A DNA stretch of 40,741 bases, from positions 1 through 40,741 of the forward strand of contig JAAYXZ010000019.1 of assembly GCA_012515635.1 (NCBI GenBank). Direction: 5' to 3'. Source of the stretch: Elusimicrobiota bacterium (GTDB lineage Bacteria; Ratteibacteria; UBA8468; B48-G9; JAFGKM01). Positions 22,938 through 31,909 of the stretch are shown here, one piece after another. The number at the start of each line of letters is the position of its first letter. Position 1 is the stretch's first letter. The notes below the pieces were generated by a model, which made no database searches, was not told where the DNA came from, and saw nothing but the letters and a program-made list of their open reading frames with translations. The translations under genes and the position numbers were made by a program.

Positions 22938-24123
22938 CAAAAAAACGGTTATTGTTCCGATAGGTCCCTACCATCCGCTTCTGGAGGAGCCGGAGTTTTT
23001 TGCTCTGTATTGCGACGGGGAAAAGATAGTGGATGTGGAGTGGCAGGCGGGCTATAATCATCGAGGGATAGAAAAACTGTCGGAGAGTAAACACTGGGAC
23101 CAGGTAACATTTTTGGTTGAAAGGATTTGCGGAATATGTTCCACTTCTCATCCTTTTGCATATTGTAATACCATAGAAAACTTGATAGGAATGACTATTC
23201 CTGAAAGGGCAAAGTACATAAGAAGCATTATCGGGGAGTTGGAGCGCATACACAGTCATCTTTTGTGGATGGGGCTTGCAGGACATTTCCTCGGTTATAA
23301 TACGGTGTTTATGTGGGCTTGGAAATATAGGGAGCCGGTATTGGACCTCTTTGAAATTATCAGCGGGAACAGAAACCATTATGCGATGTTCAAGATAGGC
23401 GGTGTAAGAAGAAATATAGAGAATGAGGATATTCCCAAGATAAGAAAGATGCTTGCTGAAATTAAAGGGCAGTTAGAGATGTTGATAGGCGCTGTTCTTG
23501 ATGACCCTGTGCTGACGGCGCGTTTGAAAAATGTGGGAGTCCTTACAAAACAGGATATAAAAAACTTTGGCTCGGTGGGACCTGTTGCAAGGGCAAGCGG
23601 AGTTGATGTGGATGTCAGGCGAGATGAGCCGTATGCGGCATATCCTCTTGTGGAATGGAGCGTTATAACCGCTAAAAACGGGGATGTGCTTGATAAGGCG
23701 GTTGTGCGGCTTTCAGAGTGTCTGGAGGCGGTTAAAATTATAACCCAGTGCCTTGACGCTATTGAAGGAAAGGCGGGGGAGATAGGCGAGGAGGTCAGGA
23801 GAGTGCCTGAAGGCGAAGGGATAGGCAGGCATGAGGCGCCGAGGGGCGAGTGCTTCCATTATATACGAAGTGATGGCGCGAATAGTCCTGTAAGACATAA
23901 GATTCGCGCGCCAAGTTATACAAATGTCCCTACATTCAAGGCGAGTTGTATTGGACAGACCATATCCGATGTCGCTATTATTTTAGCGGGGGTTGACCCT
24001 TGTTATTGCTGTACGGAGAGAGTGGCGGTTTATGATGCGGGAAAAAAGAAAAAACTTTATGATTTTCAGCATCTTGTAGAACTGTCAAAACAGAAGACGG
24101 AGAGGATTAGGAAAGAGATATAA
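22927..24123 (+). CDS. Group 4 [NiFe] hydrogenase catalytic large subunit (EchE/MbhL/HycE-like)
   Basis: The four NiFe ligands are present: C68 and C71 in ERICGICSTSH (with H75), and C359 and C362 in DPCYCC. This makes it a genuine hydrogenase and not a complex I NuoD relative that has lost the metal. After the CxxC lies TER and then a tail of 33 residues (366-398). In HycE the maturation protease cuts after the equivalent Arg, so this is probably the precursor form. The 398-aa length and lack of a NuoC domain fit Ech/Mbh types. Accessory genes for maturation lie at the operon's end. Confidence 0.95.
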   Translation: MKNNKKTVIVPIGPYHPLLEEPEFFALYCDGEKIVDVEWQAGYNHRGIEKLSESKHWDQVTFLVERICGICSTSHPFAYCNTIENLIGMTIPERAKYIRSIIGELERIHSHLLWMGLAGHFLGYNTVFMWAWKYREPVLDLFEIISGNRNHYAMFKIGGVRRNIENEDIPKIRKMLAEIKGQLEMLIGAVLDDPVLTARLKNVGVLTKQDIKNFGSVGPVARASGVDVDVRRDEPYAAYPLVEWSVITAKNGDVLDKAVVRLSECLEAVKIITQCLDAIEGKAGEIGEEVRRVPEGEGIGRHEAPRGECFHYIRSDGANSPVRHKIRAPSYTNVPTFKASCIGQTISDVAIILAGVDPCYCCTERVAVYDAGKKKKLYDFQHLVELSKQKTERIRKEI

Positions 24124-24125
24124 AA

Positions 24126-24743
24126 ATGAAGAAACCGAAGATACGTGAATTGAAAGAGGCGGTAAAAGGGATTTTTTCCAGACCGTATACAACGAAGTTC
24201 CCTTATCAACCGCATACACCGCCCCCGAGGTACAGGGGAAAGCCGGAGTATTATGAAGAAGGGTGTGTCGGTTGCGGGGCATGTTTTCAGGTATGTTCGG
24301 CAAATGCGATTGATATGATAGATAATACAGAAAAGGGCAATCCAATCAGAACCCTTATACAGCATCCGTCAAAGTGTATCTTCTGCAGGGAGTGCGAAAG
24401 AAATTGTATAACAGGCGAGGGGATTAAATTGACCCAAAGGTTTGATATCGCCTATGTAGACGAAGAAGATGTTCTCAGTTCCGTGAAGCATAAACTGATT
24501 ACCTGCCTGTATTGCGGGACGGTTATAGGAACAGAAAAACATCTGCGATGGGTATTGAAGCGTATTGGGAATTTAGGGTTTGCGCAGCCGGTTCTTCTTT
24601 CGCAACTTATGGAAGAACTGCAAGTCAAGACAGAATATGAGGAAAAAGGTGTTCCGCCTATCCAGAGAACGGATATGCTTAAGGTGGTGTGTCCAAAATG
24701 CAGGCGGATTGCTTTTATAAGCGATGAGAAAAAGGAAAAATAG
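24126..24743 (+). CDS. Group 4 hydrogenase Fe-S subunit (NuoI/HycF/HyfH-like)
   Basis: The 205-aa protein has two [4Fe-4S] motifs, CVGCGACFQVC (from C47) with a remote partner, and CIFCRECERNC (from C84). A C-terminal extension has CxxC pairs at C127/C130 and C189/C192, resembling the zinc-ribbon-like tail of HycF and HyfH. Ech and Mbh I-type subunits are usually shorter. The protein therefore looks like the formate hydrogenlyase version even though the operon has Mbh-like antiporter genes. It carries electrons between the ferredoxin and the small subunit. Confidence 0.88.
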   Translation: MKKPKIRELKEAVKGIFSRPYTTKFPYQPHTPPPRYRGKPEYYEEGCVGCGACFQVCSANAIDMIDNTEKGNPIRTLIQHPSKCIFCRECERNCITGEGIKLTQRFDIAYVDEEDVLSSVKHKLITCLYCGTVIGTEKHLRWVLKRIGNLGFAQPVLLSQLMEELQVKTEYEEKGVPPIQRTDMLKVVCPKCRRIAFISDEKKEK

Positions 24744-24748
24744 ATAAA

Positions 24749-26113
24749 ATGTTCTTGAATAACATATTATTTTGGATAATTGCAACGCCGTTTTTAGCGG
24801 CGTTTGCAGTAAAACTTTTGCCTGTAAGGGTTGCGATTAAGGCAGGGATGTTGTTTCTGTTAGCGCAACTTACGCTCTGCGGTGTTATTGCGGCGCCTGT
24901 ATTCTCCTCCAAGGTCTTATATCTCGTGATAAAAAACATATTTTTTGTCGCTGACCCGTTAAGTTTTGTGTTCGGGATAACATCTGTTTTTATCGGTGTT
25001 TTCATATATCTTTTTGCGGTAGGTTATTTTGCGGAAGAGGCGCCTCGTGAACAGCAAAAATTTGCTTTCTGGGGGCTTGTCTTTGTGGGGAGCATGATGG
25101 GGGTTGTCTTCTCTGATAATCTTATCTCCTTATATTTTTTCTGGGAACTGGCAGGGTTGTGTTCGTGGAGATTGATTGGGTTTTATAGAAAAGATGAGCA
25201 TCTTCTTAAAGCGGATAAGGCGTTTCTGATAACCTCTGCCGGAGCGGGTTTTATGCTTTTGGGGTTTGCGTATATATATATTATTACAGGGTCTATGAGC
25301 ATCTCGCAGATAATGAATATGCAGGTGTCCCCGTTTGTTTTTGCTCTGGTTTTTCTTGGGGTCTTGACAAAGTCGGCTACACTCCCATTCCATACATGGT
25401 TGCCGGACGCATCGGTGGCTCCTACGCCTGTAACTTCGTTTTTGCATGCCGCTGTTCTGGTGAAGATAGGGGTGTATGGGTTGGCGCGTTTGTTCGGAAC
25501 AACATTAATTGTGTCAGGGAATGTTATGTGGGCGGGGTATCTTGCGCTCTTGAGTAGTTTTGCCGCAGGGGTTATCGCTATGAGAGAAACGGATATTAAA
25601 AGGATTCTCGCTTTTTCTACTGTAAGTCAACTGGGGTTTATGGTGGCGGGTCTTATGGTTTTTAATCCGATTGCCACGCGCGGGGTAGTGATTTTCTATG
25701 TAGCGCATGCCTTAGGTAAGGGGTGTCTGTTTCTCTGCGCAGGGATAATAGAGAAATTTTTTGGGACGAAGGATATAAAACAGATGGGCGGACTGATGAA
25801 AAAAGCCCCGTTGCTTACTTACGCGTTTCTTTTTAGCATGCTCTCTGTTGCAGGTTTTCCGCCGCTGCCCGGGTTTTATGGGAAACTGGAGACAATTACA
25901 GGGATGCTTGTTGGAGGGCATGTGTTTTATGGGTTGTTTGCAATACTGACATCTGCGTTGACGCTTATGTATATGATGCGTCTTTTCAGTAATGTGTTTA
26001 TGGGTGACGGAATGGAGATAAAGACCGAAAGAAAGGGTTTCGCTCCTATGGGGGTTGCGGCGGTATTGTTGGCAACCTCTTCACTGGTCTTGGGCGTTAT
26101 GCTTGTGTTGTAA
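24749..26113 (+). CDS. NuoL/M-family antiporter-like subunit 1
   Basis: The 454-aa protein has about 13-14 membrane segments. It keeps the residues expected of an ion-translocating antiporter unit: E133 in FFWELAG, K208 in GVLTKSATLPFHTWLPDA, and a later HALGKG lysine. It is one of three such proteins in this operon. It lies directly after the hydrogenase core, so it may be the proximal pump, analogous to MbhH in the archaeal complex. Confidence 0.85.
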   Translation: MFLNNILFWIIATPFLAAFAVKLLPVRVAIKAGMLFLLAQLTLCGVIAAPVFSSKVLYLVIKNIFFVADPLSFVFGITSVFIGVFIYLFAVGYFAEEAPREQQKFAFWGLVFVGSMMGVVFSDNLISLYFFWELAGLCSWRLIGFYRKDEHLLKADKAFLITSAGAGFMLLGFAYIYIITGSMSISQIMNMQVSPFVFALVFLGVLTKSATLPFHTWLPDASVAPTPVTSFLHAAVLVKIGVYGLARLFGTTLIVSGNVMWAGYLALLSSFAAGVIAMRETDIKRILAFSTVSQLGFMVAGLMVFNPIATRGVVIFYVAHALGKGCLFLCAGIIEKFFGTKDIKQMGGLMKKAPLLTYAFLFSMLSVAGFPPLPGFYGKLETITGMLVGGHVFYGLFAILTSALTLMYMMRLFSNVFMGDGMEIKTERKGFAPMGVAAVLLATSSLVLGVMLVL

Positions 26114-26139
26114 AGAACAAAGTATCGGGAGGGAGTAAG

Positions 26140-27966
26140 TTGAATATAAATGTATGGTTTCTGCCTGTGGTTATAAGTTTCGGGATAGCCCTTGTCCATA
26201 TTATTTTTAAGAGGGCGGGGAGAAATGTAAGGAGATGGATATCTCTTATAGGGGCTATTGGAGCGCTTGGGGCATGCCTGTATTCAATGTTTATTAATTA
26301 CAATGTCCTTTCCAGCGGGGAGATTCTTGGGCTTGTCTTTGCGGCGCTGATATCTTTCATCGGGCTTTTCAGCATCTCTTATTCTCAGTGGTATAACCCC
26401 GAAGCCAATTTTGTATATGACGGGCTGTTGTTTCTCTTTCTCGGCGGTATGTTTGGGGTGGTGTTGAGCCACTCGCTTATAGCGTTGTATATATACTGGG
26501 AGATAATGACTGTCGCAAGTTTTTTCCTTATTCTCTTTAAAGATACACAAGAGTCAAGAAGGGCTTCACTTAAGTATATTGTAATGACAGGTGTCGGCAG
26601 TATGTTCCTTCTTTTTGGCATATTGGGGGCATGGATGGTGGAACTAAATATTCTGTGGAAACACATCTTCTTTGCCTGTGTTTTGATAGGGACAGGGGTT
26701 AAGATGGGATTGTTCCCTCTGCATACTTGGCTTCCCGATGCATATACGGCCGCTCCCACTCCTGCCTCCGCGATGTTTTCAGGGGTTATGGTCAAGACAG
26801 GGATTTATACGCTTATAAGGTTTTATTTTGCAATATTTCAGCCATCCTGGTCTCTGGGCTGGGATGCGATAATGATGGTGATAGGTGTTATTACGCTTTT
26901 GGGCGGTGTGTTTTTGGCGCTTATCCAGCATGATATAAAGCGGTTGCTTGCATATCACAGCATAAGCCAGATAGGATATATCTTTCTTGGTATTGCCTGC
27001 GGAACTCAGATAGGGCTTGTCGGGGCGCTGTATCATGCGATAAATCACGCAATATTTAAAAGTTTGCTTTTCCTTGGCGCCGGTGTGCTAATTAAGGAGA
27101 CGGGGTCAAGAAACTTAGAGGATTATGGCGGACTTGCAGGTAAATTGCCGTTGACCTTCGGGGTGATGACTGTTGCCGCTCTCTCTATATCGGGAGTGCC
27201 GCCGTTCAATGGGTTTGTGTCAAAATGGATTATATTTCAGGCGTTGCTTGCAAAAAACACAGGATTTTCTGTCTTTGCGCTTGTTGCGGCGTTGTTAGGG
27301 AGTGTGTTGACTCTCGCCTCTTTCATAAAAGTGCTTAATGACTCTTTTATGGGTGTTCGTAAAGCGAAGGTGTCTGTTCCAACGGTAGGAAAATCTCCTT
27401 TTATGAGTATTCCGTTGGTCTTGCTTGCTGTCGGGTGCTTGTTGTTCGGGGTTTTCCCCGGGTTTGTTACGGAGAGGTTTCTGTTTCCATCTATAGGGGA
27501 ATATCTGTTGTTGAATATATCACTGATAAAAATGGCAAGTTTTTATGGATGGTTAGCCATTTGCTTTATAGCGGTAATCTTTATTTTAAGCAGGAGATGG
27601 ATAAAAGGCGTAAGGAAGACAAGTGTTTTTGTGGGCGGTGAAATTCTGTCTGCGGAAGATACCGCTTTTGACGGGGCTCATTTTTACGGAACGGTGAAAG
27701 ATATTGCTCCCTTAAAGAGGTTTTATTCCGCTGAAGTCAGCGGTATGCTTGATATATACCGGAGGGGGTTGCAGTTCCTTCCCCGCATAGGAAAATGTGT
27801 CAGAGCCGCAACGGTTAATGCTGTGAATGCCGTATATGAGAAAGGGAGTGTTTTTCTGAGCAAGTGGGTGGAGCGGTTGAGGTTATTGCAGAACGGATAT
27901 TTAGCGAAATATCTTATCTGGTTTTTTGCAGGGCTTATAATTATTATGGAGGTTATAAGAAGATGA
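26140..27966 (+). CDS. NuoL/MrpA-N-like antiporter subunit 2 with C-terminal extension
   Basis: The 608-aa protein has the antiporter core with E121 (IYWEIMT), K188 (GVKMGLFPLHTWLPDA) and a HAIFKS lysine. After about residue 500 there is an amphipathic stretch (SVFVGGEILSAEDTAFDGAHF onwards) and a final membrane helix, reminiscent of the lateral arm of NuoL/HyfB. It begins at TTG, with GGAGGGAG five bases upstream. It is coupled by ATGA to the DUF4040-MbhE gene, so the two together correspond to a split MrpA. Confidence 0.85.
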   Translation: MNINVWFLPVVISFGIALVHIIFKRAGRNVRRWISLIGAIGALGACLYSMFINYNVLSSGEILGLVFAALISFIGLFSISYSQWYNPEANFVYDGLLFLFLGGMFGVVLSHSLIALYIYWEIMTVASFFLILFKDTQESRRASLKYIVMTGVGSMFLLFGILGAWMVELNILWKHIFFACVLIGTGVKMGLFPLHTWLPDAYTAAPTPASAMFSGVMVKTGIYTLIRFYFAIFQPSWSLGWDAIMMVIGVITLLGGVFLALIQHDIKRLLAYHSISQIGYIFLGIACGTQIGLVGALYHAINHAIFKSLLFLGAGVLIKETGSRNLEDYGGLAGKLPLTFGVMTVAALSISGVPPFNGFVSKWIIFQALLAKNTGFSVFALVAALLGSVLTLASFIKVLNDSFMGVRKAKVSVPTVGKSPFMSIPLVLLAVGCLLFGVFPGFVTERFLFPSIGEYLLLNISLIKMASFYGWLAICFIAVIFILSRRWIKGVRKTSVFVGGEILSAEDTAFDGAHFYGTVKDIAPLKRFYSAEVSGMLDIYRRGLQFLPRIGKCVRAATVNAVNAVYEKGSVFLSKWVERLRLLQNGYLAKYLIWFFAGLIIIMEVIRR

Positions 27967-28508
27967 TACTCAATCAGTGGCTGTTGGCTGCGCTAATGCT
28001 TCTTATGGCGGCGGGTTGTGTTATTGCTATTACGGCGCGGAGTTTGACTTCTTCTGTTGTCTCTATGGGAACAGCAGGGCTTATATTAAGTATTCTCTTT
28101 TTGCTTTTAGGTGCGCCGGATATAGCGATAGTGCAGGTTTTTGTGGAGATTGTTGCTTTGATAGTTTTGCTTTCAATTATACGGCGGGAGACAAGAGCAG
28201 ATATGACGACTTCAGGGTTATACGGTATATTGACGCTTGCTATTTTTGCTTTGTTATTAATGATATTTTTCATATACGGGAACGATATAGTGCGGCCTTT
28301 GGGCGTGCCTGTTATCACAATGGGGGGAGAGTATCTTGCATCATCGTCTCGTTTGCTGAGCGCTCCCAATGCTGTTACCTCTATTGTTCTGGACTTTAGG
28401 GGTTATGACACATTGGGGGAGGCAACGGTTATCTTTGTCGCTGTGGCAGGGGTTGTTGTCCTTTTACGAAGGAGAGGGAGGAAAGATGAAAAAAAAGGGG
28501 ATGAGTGA
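27963..28508 (+). CDS. DUF4040 (MbhD) and MbhE fusion, MrpA C-terminal equivalent
   Basis: I chose the ATG at 27963, preceded by GGAGG; an upstream in-frame ATG at 27864 lies inside the preceding gene. The 181-aa membrane protein has an N-terminal DUF4040 unit (GAPDIAIVQVFVEIVALIVLL) and a C-terminal MbhE-like unit (APNAVTSIVLDFRGYDTLGEATV). In Pyrococcus Mbh these are two genes and in MrpA they are the C-terminal part. Here they form one separate protein. It overlaps the upstream stop (ATGA) and mrpB by 23 bp. Confidence 0.85.
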   Translation: MILNQWLLAALMLLMAAGCVIAITARSLTSSVVSMGTAGLILSILFLLLGAPDIAIVQVFVEIVALIVLLSIIRRETRADMTTSGLYGILTLAIFALLLMIFFIYGNDIVRPLGVPVITMGGEYLASSSRLLSAPNAVTSIVLDFRGYDTLGEATVIFVAVAGVVVLLRRRGRKDEKKGDE

Positions 28509-28962
28509 AATAGTTCAAAGTGTGGCGAAAATGGTGTTCCCCTTTATTGTGCTGTATGGTATCTCTCTTATCCTTTATGGGCATATAACGCCGGGCGGCG
28601 GGTTTGCGGGAGGCGTGATTCTTACGGGTGGATTTGTTTTGCTGGTGCTTGCCTTCGGAACAGATTATGCTTTCAGGATTCTGCCTGTTAATGTTGCAAA
28701 AGCGCTTGATAGTATAGGCGCTTTAGGGTTTCTTGCTGTTGCGTTGCTCGGGTTCACAGGTGGTGCGTTCTTTTATAATTTTCTTCCTAAAGGACACATC
28801 TTTCATCTTTGGAGTTCCGGGACTATAATTATCAGCAATATAATGATAGGGTTGAAGGTTGTTGCCGCTCTTTTTATAGCCATAGCCGTTATCTCTAAAG
28901 CGCGGTTGATACGGACCAAAGACGGGTTTCAATATAAGCAAAGCGGGGAGAGAAAACGATGA
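28486..28962 (+). CDS. mrpB: Mrp antiporter subunit B (MnhB/MbhF-like)
   Basis: The ATG at 28486 has GAGGGAGG just upstream and is preferred to the long upstream extension from 28369. The 158-aa protein shows the MrpB signature LYGHITPGGGFAGGVI near residue 30, with four or so membrane segments. It is followed by mrpC with an ATGA overlap. MrpB-type subunits are part of the Na+/H+ module. Confidence 0.9.
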   Translation: MKKKGMSEIVQSVAKMVFPFIVLYGISLILYGHITPGGGFAGGVILTGGFVLLVLAFGTDYAFRILPVNVAKALDSIGALGFLAVALLGFTGGAFFYNFLPKGHIFHLWSSGTIIISNIMIGLKVVAALFIAIAVISKARLIRTKDGFQYKQSGERKR

Positions 28963-29309
28963 TTTTATATATTCTTATTGCGCTGATGTTTTTCATAGGG
29001 TTGTATGGGATGATTGCGAAGAAGAACATTATAAAAATTATTATAGGTATGAATATTGTAGGGTATGCATCCAATCTGCTGTTTGTTCTGCTGGGGTATA
29101 AATGGGACGGTATAGCGCCCATTCTGACAGAGGATATGTCGTTTGCCTATTTTCTGGAAAAAGCTGTTGACCCGTTGCCGCAAGCGCTTGTTCTTACATC
29201 AATAGTTATAGACCTTGCGTTTGTGGCGTTTCTTGCAGCGCTTGCCATACGGCTTTTTGAAAAATACGGGACATTTGATATAGATAAGATAAGGAGATTA
29301 AAGGGATGA
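28959..29309 (+). CDS. mrpC: Mrp antiporter subunit C (MnhC/NuoK-like)
   Basis: The 116-aa protein has three membrane segments and the NuoK-like IIKIIIGMNIVGYASNLLF block, then DPLPQALVLTSIVIDLAFVAFLAAL with the acidic residue in the last helix. Length and pattern are standard for MrpC. It is coupled to both neighbours by ATGA overlaps. Confidence 0.92.
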   Translation: MILYILIALMFFIGLYGMIAKKNIIKIIIGMNIVGYASNLLFVLLGYKWDGIAPILTEDMSFAYFLEKAVDPLPQALVLTSIVIDLAFVAFLAALAIRLFEKYGTFDIDKIRRLKG

Positions 29310-30790
29310 ACCATCTTATTACTCTTACTATGGCGATATATTTGGGAGGGGCATTTCTCATCTCCCTTTTATGGAGAGAAAATGAAACCGTTGCAGGAGC
29401 AGCGGCTATCTCTTTTGTGGCGTTATCCGCGATAACATCCGTTCTTTTAGGTATAGAGGTGTTTACTAACGGAAGCATTCTGTATTTTGCAGGCGGATGG
29501 GAGAGACCGTTGGGTATTGCTCTTATGCTTGACCCTCTATCCGCGCTCTTTCTGATAATGACAAATGTTATTGCTTTGCTTGTAACGATTTACTCTGCGG
29601 TCTATATGAAAAAATATACATGGACACCTTATTTTTATGTCCTGTTTCTAATTATGCTTGCAGGTATGAACGGCATACTTATAAGTATGGATATATTCAA
29701 TATCTATGTCTTTCTTGAAGTTGCTTCGGTAGCGTCATTTATGCTTGTTGCCTTTGGGCTGAGGGCGGAGGAACTTGAGGCCGCAATAAAATATACCGTG
29801 ATGAGTTTTATTGCGACTACAATGATACTTTTTGCTATTGCGCTCATTTACGGGTTTACCGGGACTTTGAATATAGCCCGGTTTATGGATGCGTCGGCAG
29901 GGCTTACACCTGTGCATCTGTGGTTTCTTGCGGGGCTTCTGCTTGCCGGATTTGCGCTGAAAGCCGCTTTGGTTCCTTTTCATTCATGGCTTCCCGATGC
30001 TCACTCTATGGCCCCTGCTCCCGTCTCTGCCGTGCTTTCAGGGATGTTTGTGAAGGTTGCGGGGCTTTATGTGATAATACGCGTTACCGCAAATATCTTT
30101 ACGAACCTGCCCCAGATACGTATATTGCTTTTGTTGTTCGGCGCGCTCTCAATGGTCTTTGGGGGACTGATGGCATACGGGCAAAAAAACATAAAGCGCC
30201 TTTATGCGTATTCCACCATAAGCCAGATTGGGTATTGTGCTGTGGGGTTGGGTATCGGCGGATATTTGGGGAGTTTGGGGGTTCTTATGCACTTTGTTGC
30301 CCATGCCTTCTCCAAAGCCCTTTTGTTTTTGAATATAGGAGCGGTGGAGTATGTGCGCGGGACAGTGGAATCAGATGACTTGAAAGGGTTAAACGACACC
30401 ATGCCTGTTACCACTCTTTTTGGAAGCACCGGTATGTTAGGCATAGCAGGGGTGCCGCCTATGGGTAATTTTTGGAGTAAACTTATTATTATTATAGCGG
30501 CGGTTAAGGCCGGCTATACAGGCATAGCGGTACTGTGTATTGTTGTGGCTGTAATTACTTTGGGGTATTTTCTTAAATTGCAACGGACGGTATATTGCAA
30601 TTTAACAGAGTCCCCTGTAAAAAAAGAGGCGCCGAAGACATTGCTGGTTCCTATGGGTATTCTGGCATTTATGGTCTTTGTGTCGGGGGTATTGCTGGTC
30701 CCGGGGATAAGAGAACATACGTTGGATAAAGCTGTTGCTGTGATGGAAAACTTTTCCTATGTAGATATTACGATAGGGGATAACAGATGA
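29306..30790 (+). CDS. mrpD: Mrp antiporter subunit D (MnhD/MbhH-like), antiporter subunit 3
   Basis: The 494-aa protein has about 14 membrane segments. It keeps E138 (VFLEVASVASF), K219 (FALKAALVPFHSWLPDA) and a later HAFSKA lysine, the main residues of the proton pathway. Position between mrpC and mrpE identifies it as MrpD. With the two earlier antiporter-like proteins it gives the complex three potential pump units. Confidence 0.92.
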   Translation: MNHLITLTMAIYLGGAFLISLLWRENETVAGAAAISFVALSAITSVLLGIEVFTNGSILYFAGGWERPLGIALMLDPLSALFLIMTNVIALLVTIYSAVYMKKYTWTPYFYVLFLIMLAGMNGILISMDIFNIYVFLEVASVASFMLVAFGLRAEELEAAIKYTVMSFIATTMILFAIALIYGFTGTLNIARFMDASAGLTPVHLWFLAGLLLAGFALKAALVPFHSWLPDAHSMAPAPVSAVLSGMFVKVAGLYVIIRVTANIFTNLPQIRILLLLFGALSMVFGGLMAYGQKNIKRLYAYSTISQIGYCAVGLGIGGYLGSLGVLMHFVAHAFSKALLFLNIGAVEYVRGTVESDDLKGLNDTMPVTTLFGSTGMLGIAGVPPMGNFWSKLIIIIAAVKAGYTGIAVLCIVVAVITLGYFLKLQRTVYCNLTESPVKKEAPKTLLVPMGILAFMVFVSGVLLVPGIREHTLDKAVAVMENFSYVDITIGDNR

Positions 30791-31272
30791 ATCAACTTTT
30801 AGTTTTTATTTTGTTGTTCGGAATCTGGAAATTAATGACATGGAGTAATGACTTGGGGAGTTATATTGCAGGCATATTGTCCGCTCTCTTTATTACGCTC
30901 CTTTATGGGAAAGAGTTTCCCTATCATCCTAAACATACTTTTCAGATAAGAAGATACATTATTTTCATAAAGTTTCTTTTTGTTTTCCTGTATCAGATGA
31001 TAAAAGCAAACTTTGTGATGGCATACCGTATTTTAAGTCCCGGACCGCCTATCAAGCCGGGAGTGGTAAAGATATCTTTGCGTCTCAAATCGCCGTTGGG
31101 AAGGTTGATATTGGCGAATGCCATTACATTGGCGCCGGGAACATTCACATTAGACATAACAGAGGATACTCTTCTTATTCACTGGATATATGTAGGGACT
31201 ACAGACCCTGTAGAGGCGGAAGAGATGATATGCGGAAACTTACAAAGCATATTGAAGGAGGTCTTTGAATGA
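30787..31272 (+). CDS. mrpE: Mrp antiporter subunit E (MnhE/MbhA-like)
   Basis: The 161-aa protein has two N-terminal membrane helices and a cytoplasmic domain with LANAITLAPGTFTLDI, the hallmark of the family, and IHWIYV after it. Full length. It is coupled by ATGA to mrpD and to mrpF. Confidence 0.93.
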   Translation: MNQLLVFILLFGIWKLMTWSNDLGSYIAGILSALFITLLYGKEFPYHPKHTFQIRRYIIFIKFLFVFLYQMIKANFVMAYRILSPGPPIKPGVVKISLRLKSPLGRLILANAITLAPGTFTLDITEDTLLIHWIYVGTTDPVEAEEMICGNLQSILKEVFE

Positions 31273-31523
31273 TTCTTTTATTTTCGTTTCTAACCTTGTG
31301 TGTGGCGATGTGCGTATATAGGATATTCCGGGGTCCAAGGGCGGCGGACAGGATGGTGGGTATAGATATTCTCGGTATTATTATGATTATTTTTTGTGTG
31401 TTGCTATCGTTGTCTACCGGTTCCGAATGGTATATGAGTATAGCCATTGCTTGGGCTATTATAGGGTTTGTAAGCACTTTAACTCTGGCAAAATTTTTGG
31501 AGGGGAGGAACTTAAATGATTGA
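31269..31523 (+). CDS. mrpF: Mrp antiporter subunit F (MnhF/MbhB-like)
   Basis: The 84-aa protein has three membrane helices and the family's RIFRGPRAADRMVGID motif at residues 18-33. The standard length for MrpF is about 85-95. It overlaps mrpG by eight bases. Confidence 0.92.
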   Translation: MILLFSFLTLCVAMCVYRIFRGPRAADRMVGIDILGIIMIIFCVLLSLSTGSEWYMSIAIAWAIIGFVSTLTLAKFLEGRNLND

Positions 31524-31869
31524 TCTCCTTTTTTATGTTCTTATGTCCATCGGGCTGTGTTTTGTTTTTCTTGGTTGTGTGGGGCTTCTGAGAATGCCTG
31601 ATGTGTATTGCCGTCTGCAGGCATCTACAAAATGCGTAACACTTGGGACTGGCAGCATTCTCTTAGCCGCGCTGGCCAAAACAGGGTTTTCTGCTATAGG
31701 GATGAAGGCGTTGATATCCTTGGTCTTTTTATTTCTTAACTCACCTACCTCGGCGCATGCGCTTGCAAAGGCGGCGGATATTTCAGGAATCAAGTTTTGG
31801 GAAAAGCCGGGCGATGAAAAAATATATCCGGCAAAGCCGCGGCCTACTGTGGATAGCGATATAGAATAA
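31516..31869 (+). CDS. mrpG: Mrp antiporter subunit G (MnhG/MbhC-like)
   Basis: The 117-aa protein has three membrane helices, the GLLRMPDVYCRLQASTKCVTLG loop and FLNSPTSAHALAKAA near the C-terminus, both diagnostic of MrpG. It completes the Mrp set, with the MrpA function supplied by two separate upstream genes. The hypA-like gene follows after 40 bp. Confidence 0.93.
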   Translation: MIDLLFYVLMSIGLCFVFLGCVGLLRMPDVYCRLQASTKCVTLGTGSILLAALAKTGFSAIGMKALISLVFLFLNSPTSAHALAKAADISGIKFWEKPGDEKIYPAKPRPTVDSDIE

Positions 31870-31909
31870 AGAGGCAGAAAAGTAAATAGTGTGGTAAAAG
31901 TATAATACG

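Noticed and set aside
31901..31906. TATAAT just before the hypA-like start
   Set aside because: Transcription from it would begin after the ATG at 31910, and there is no -35 box. The gene is more simply part of the operon.
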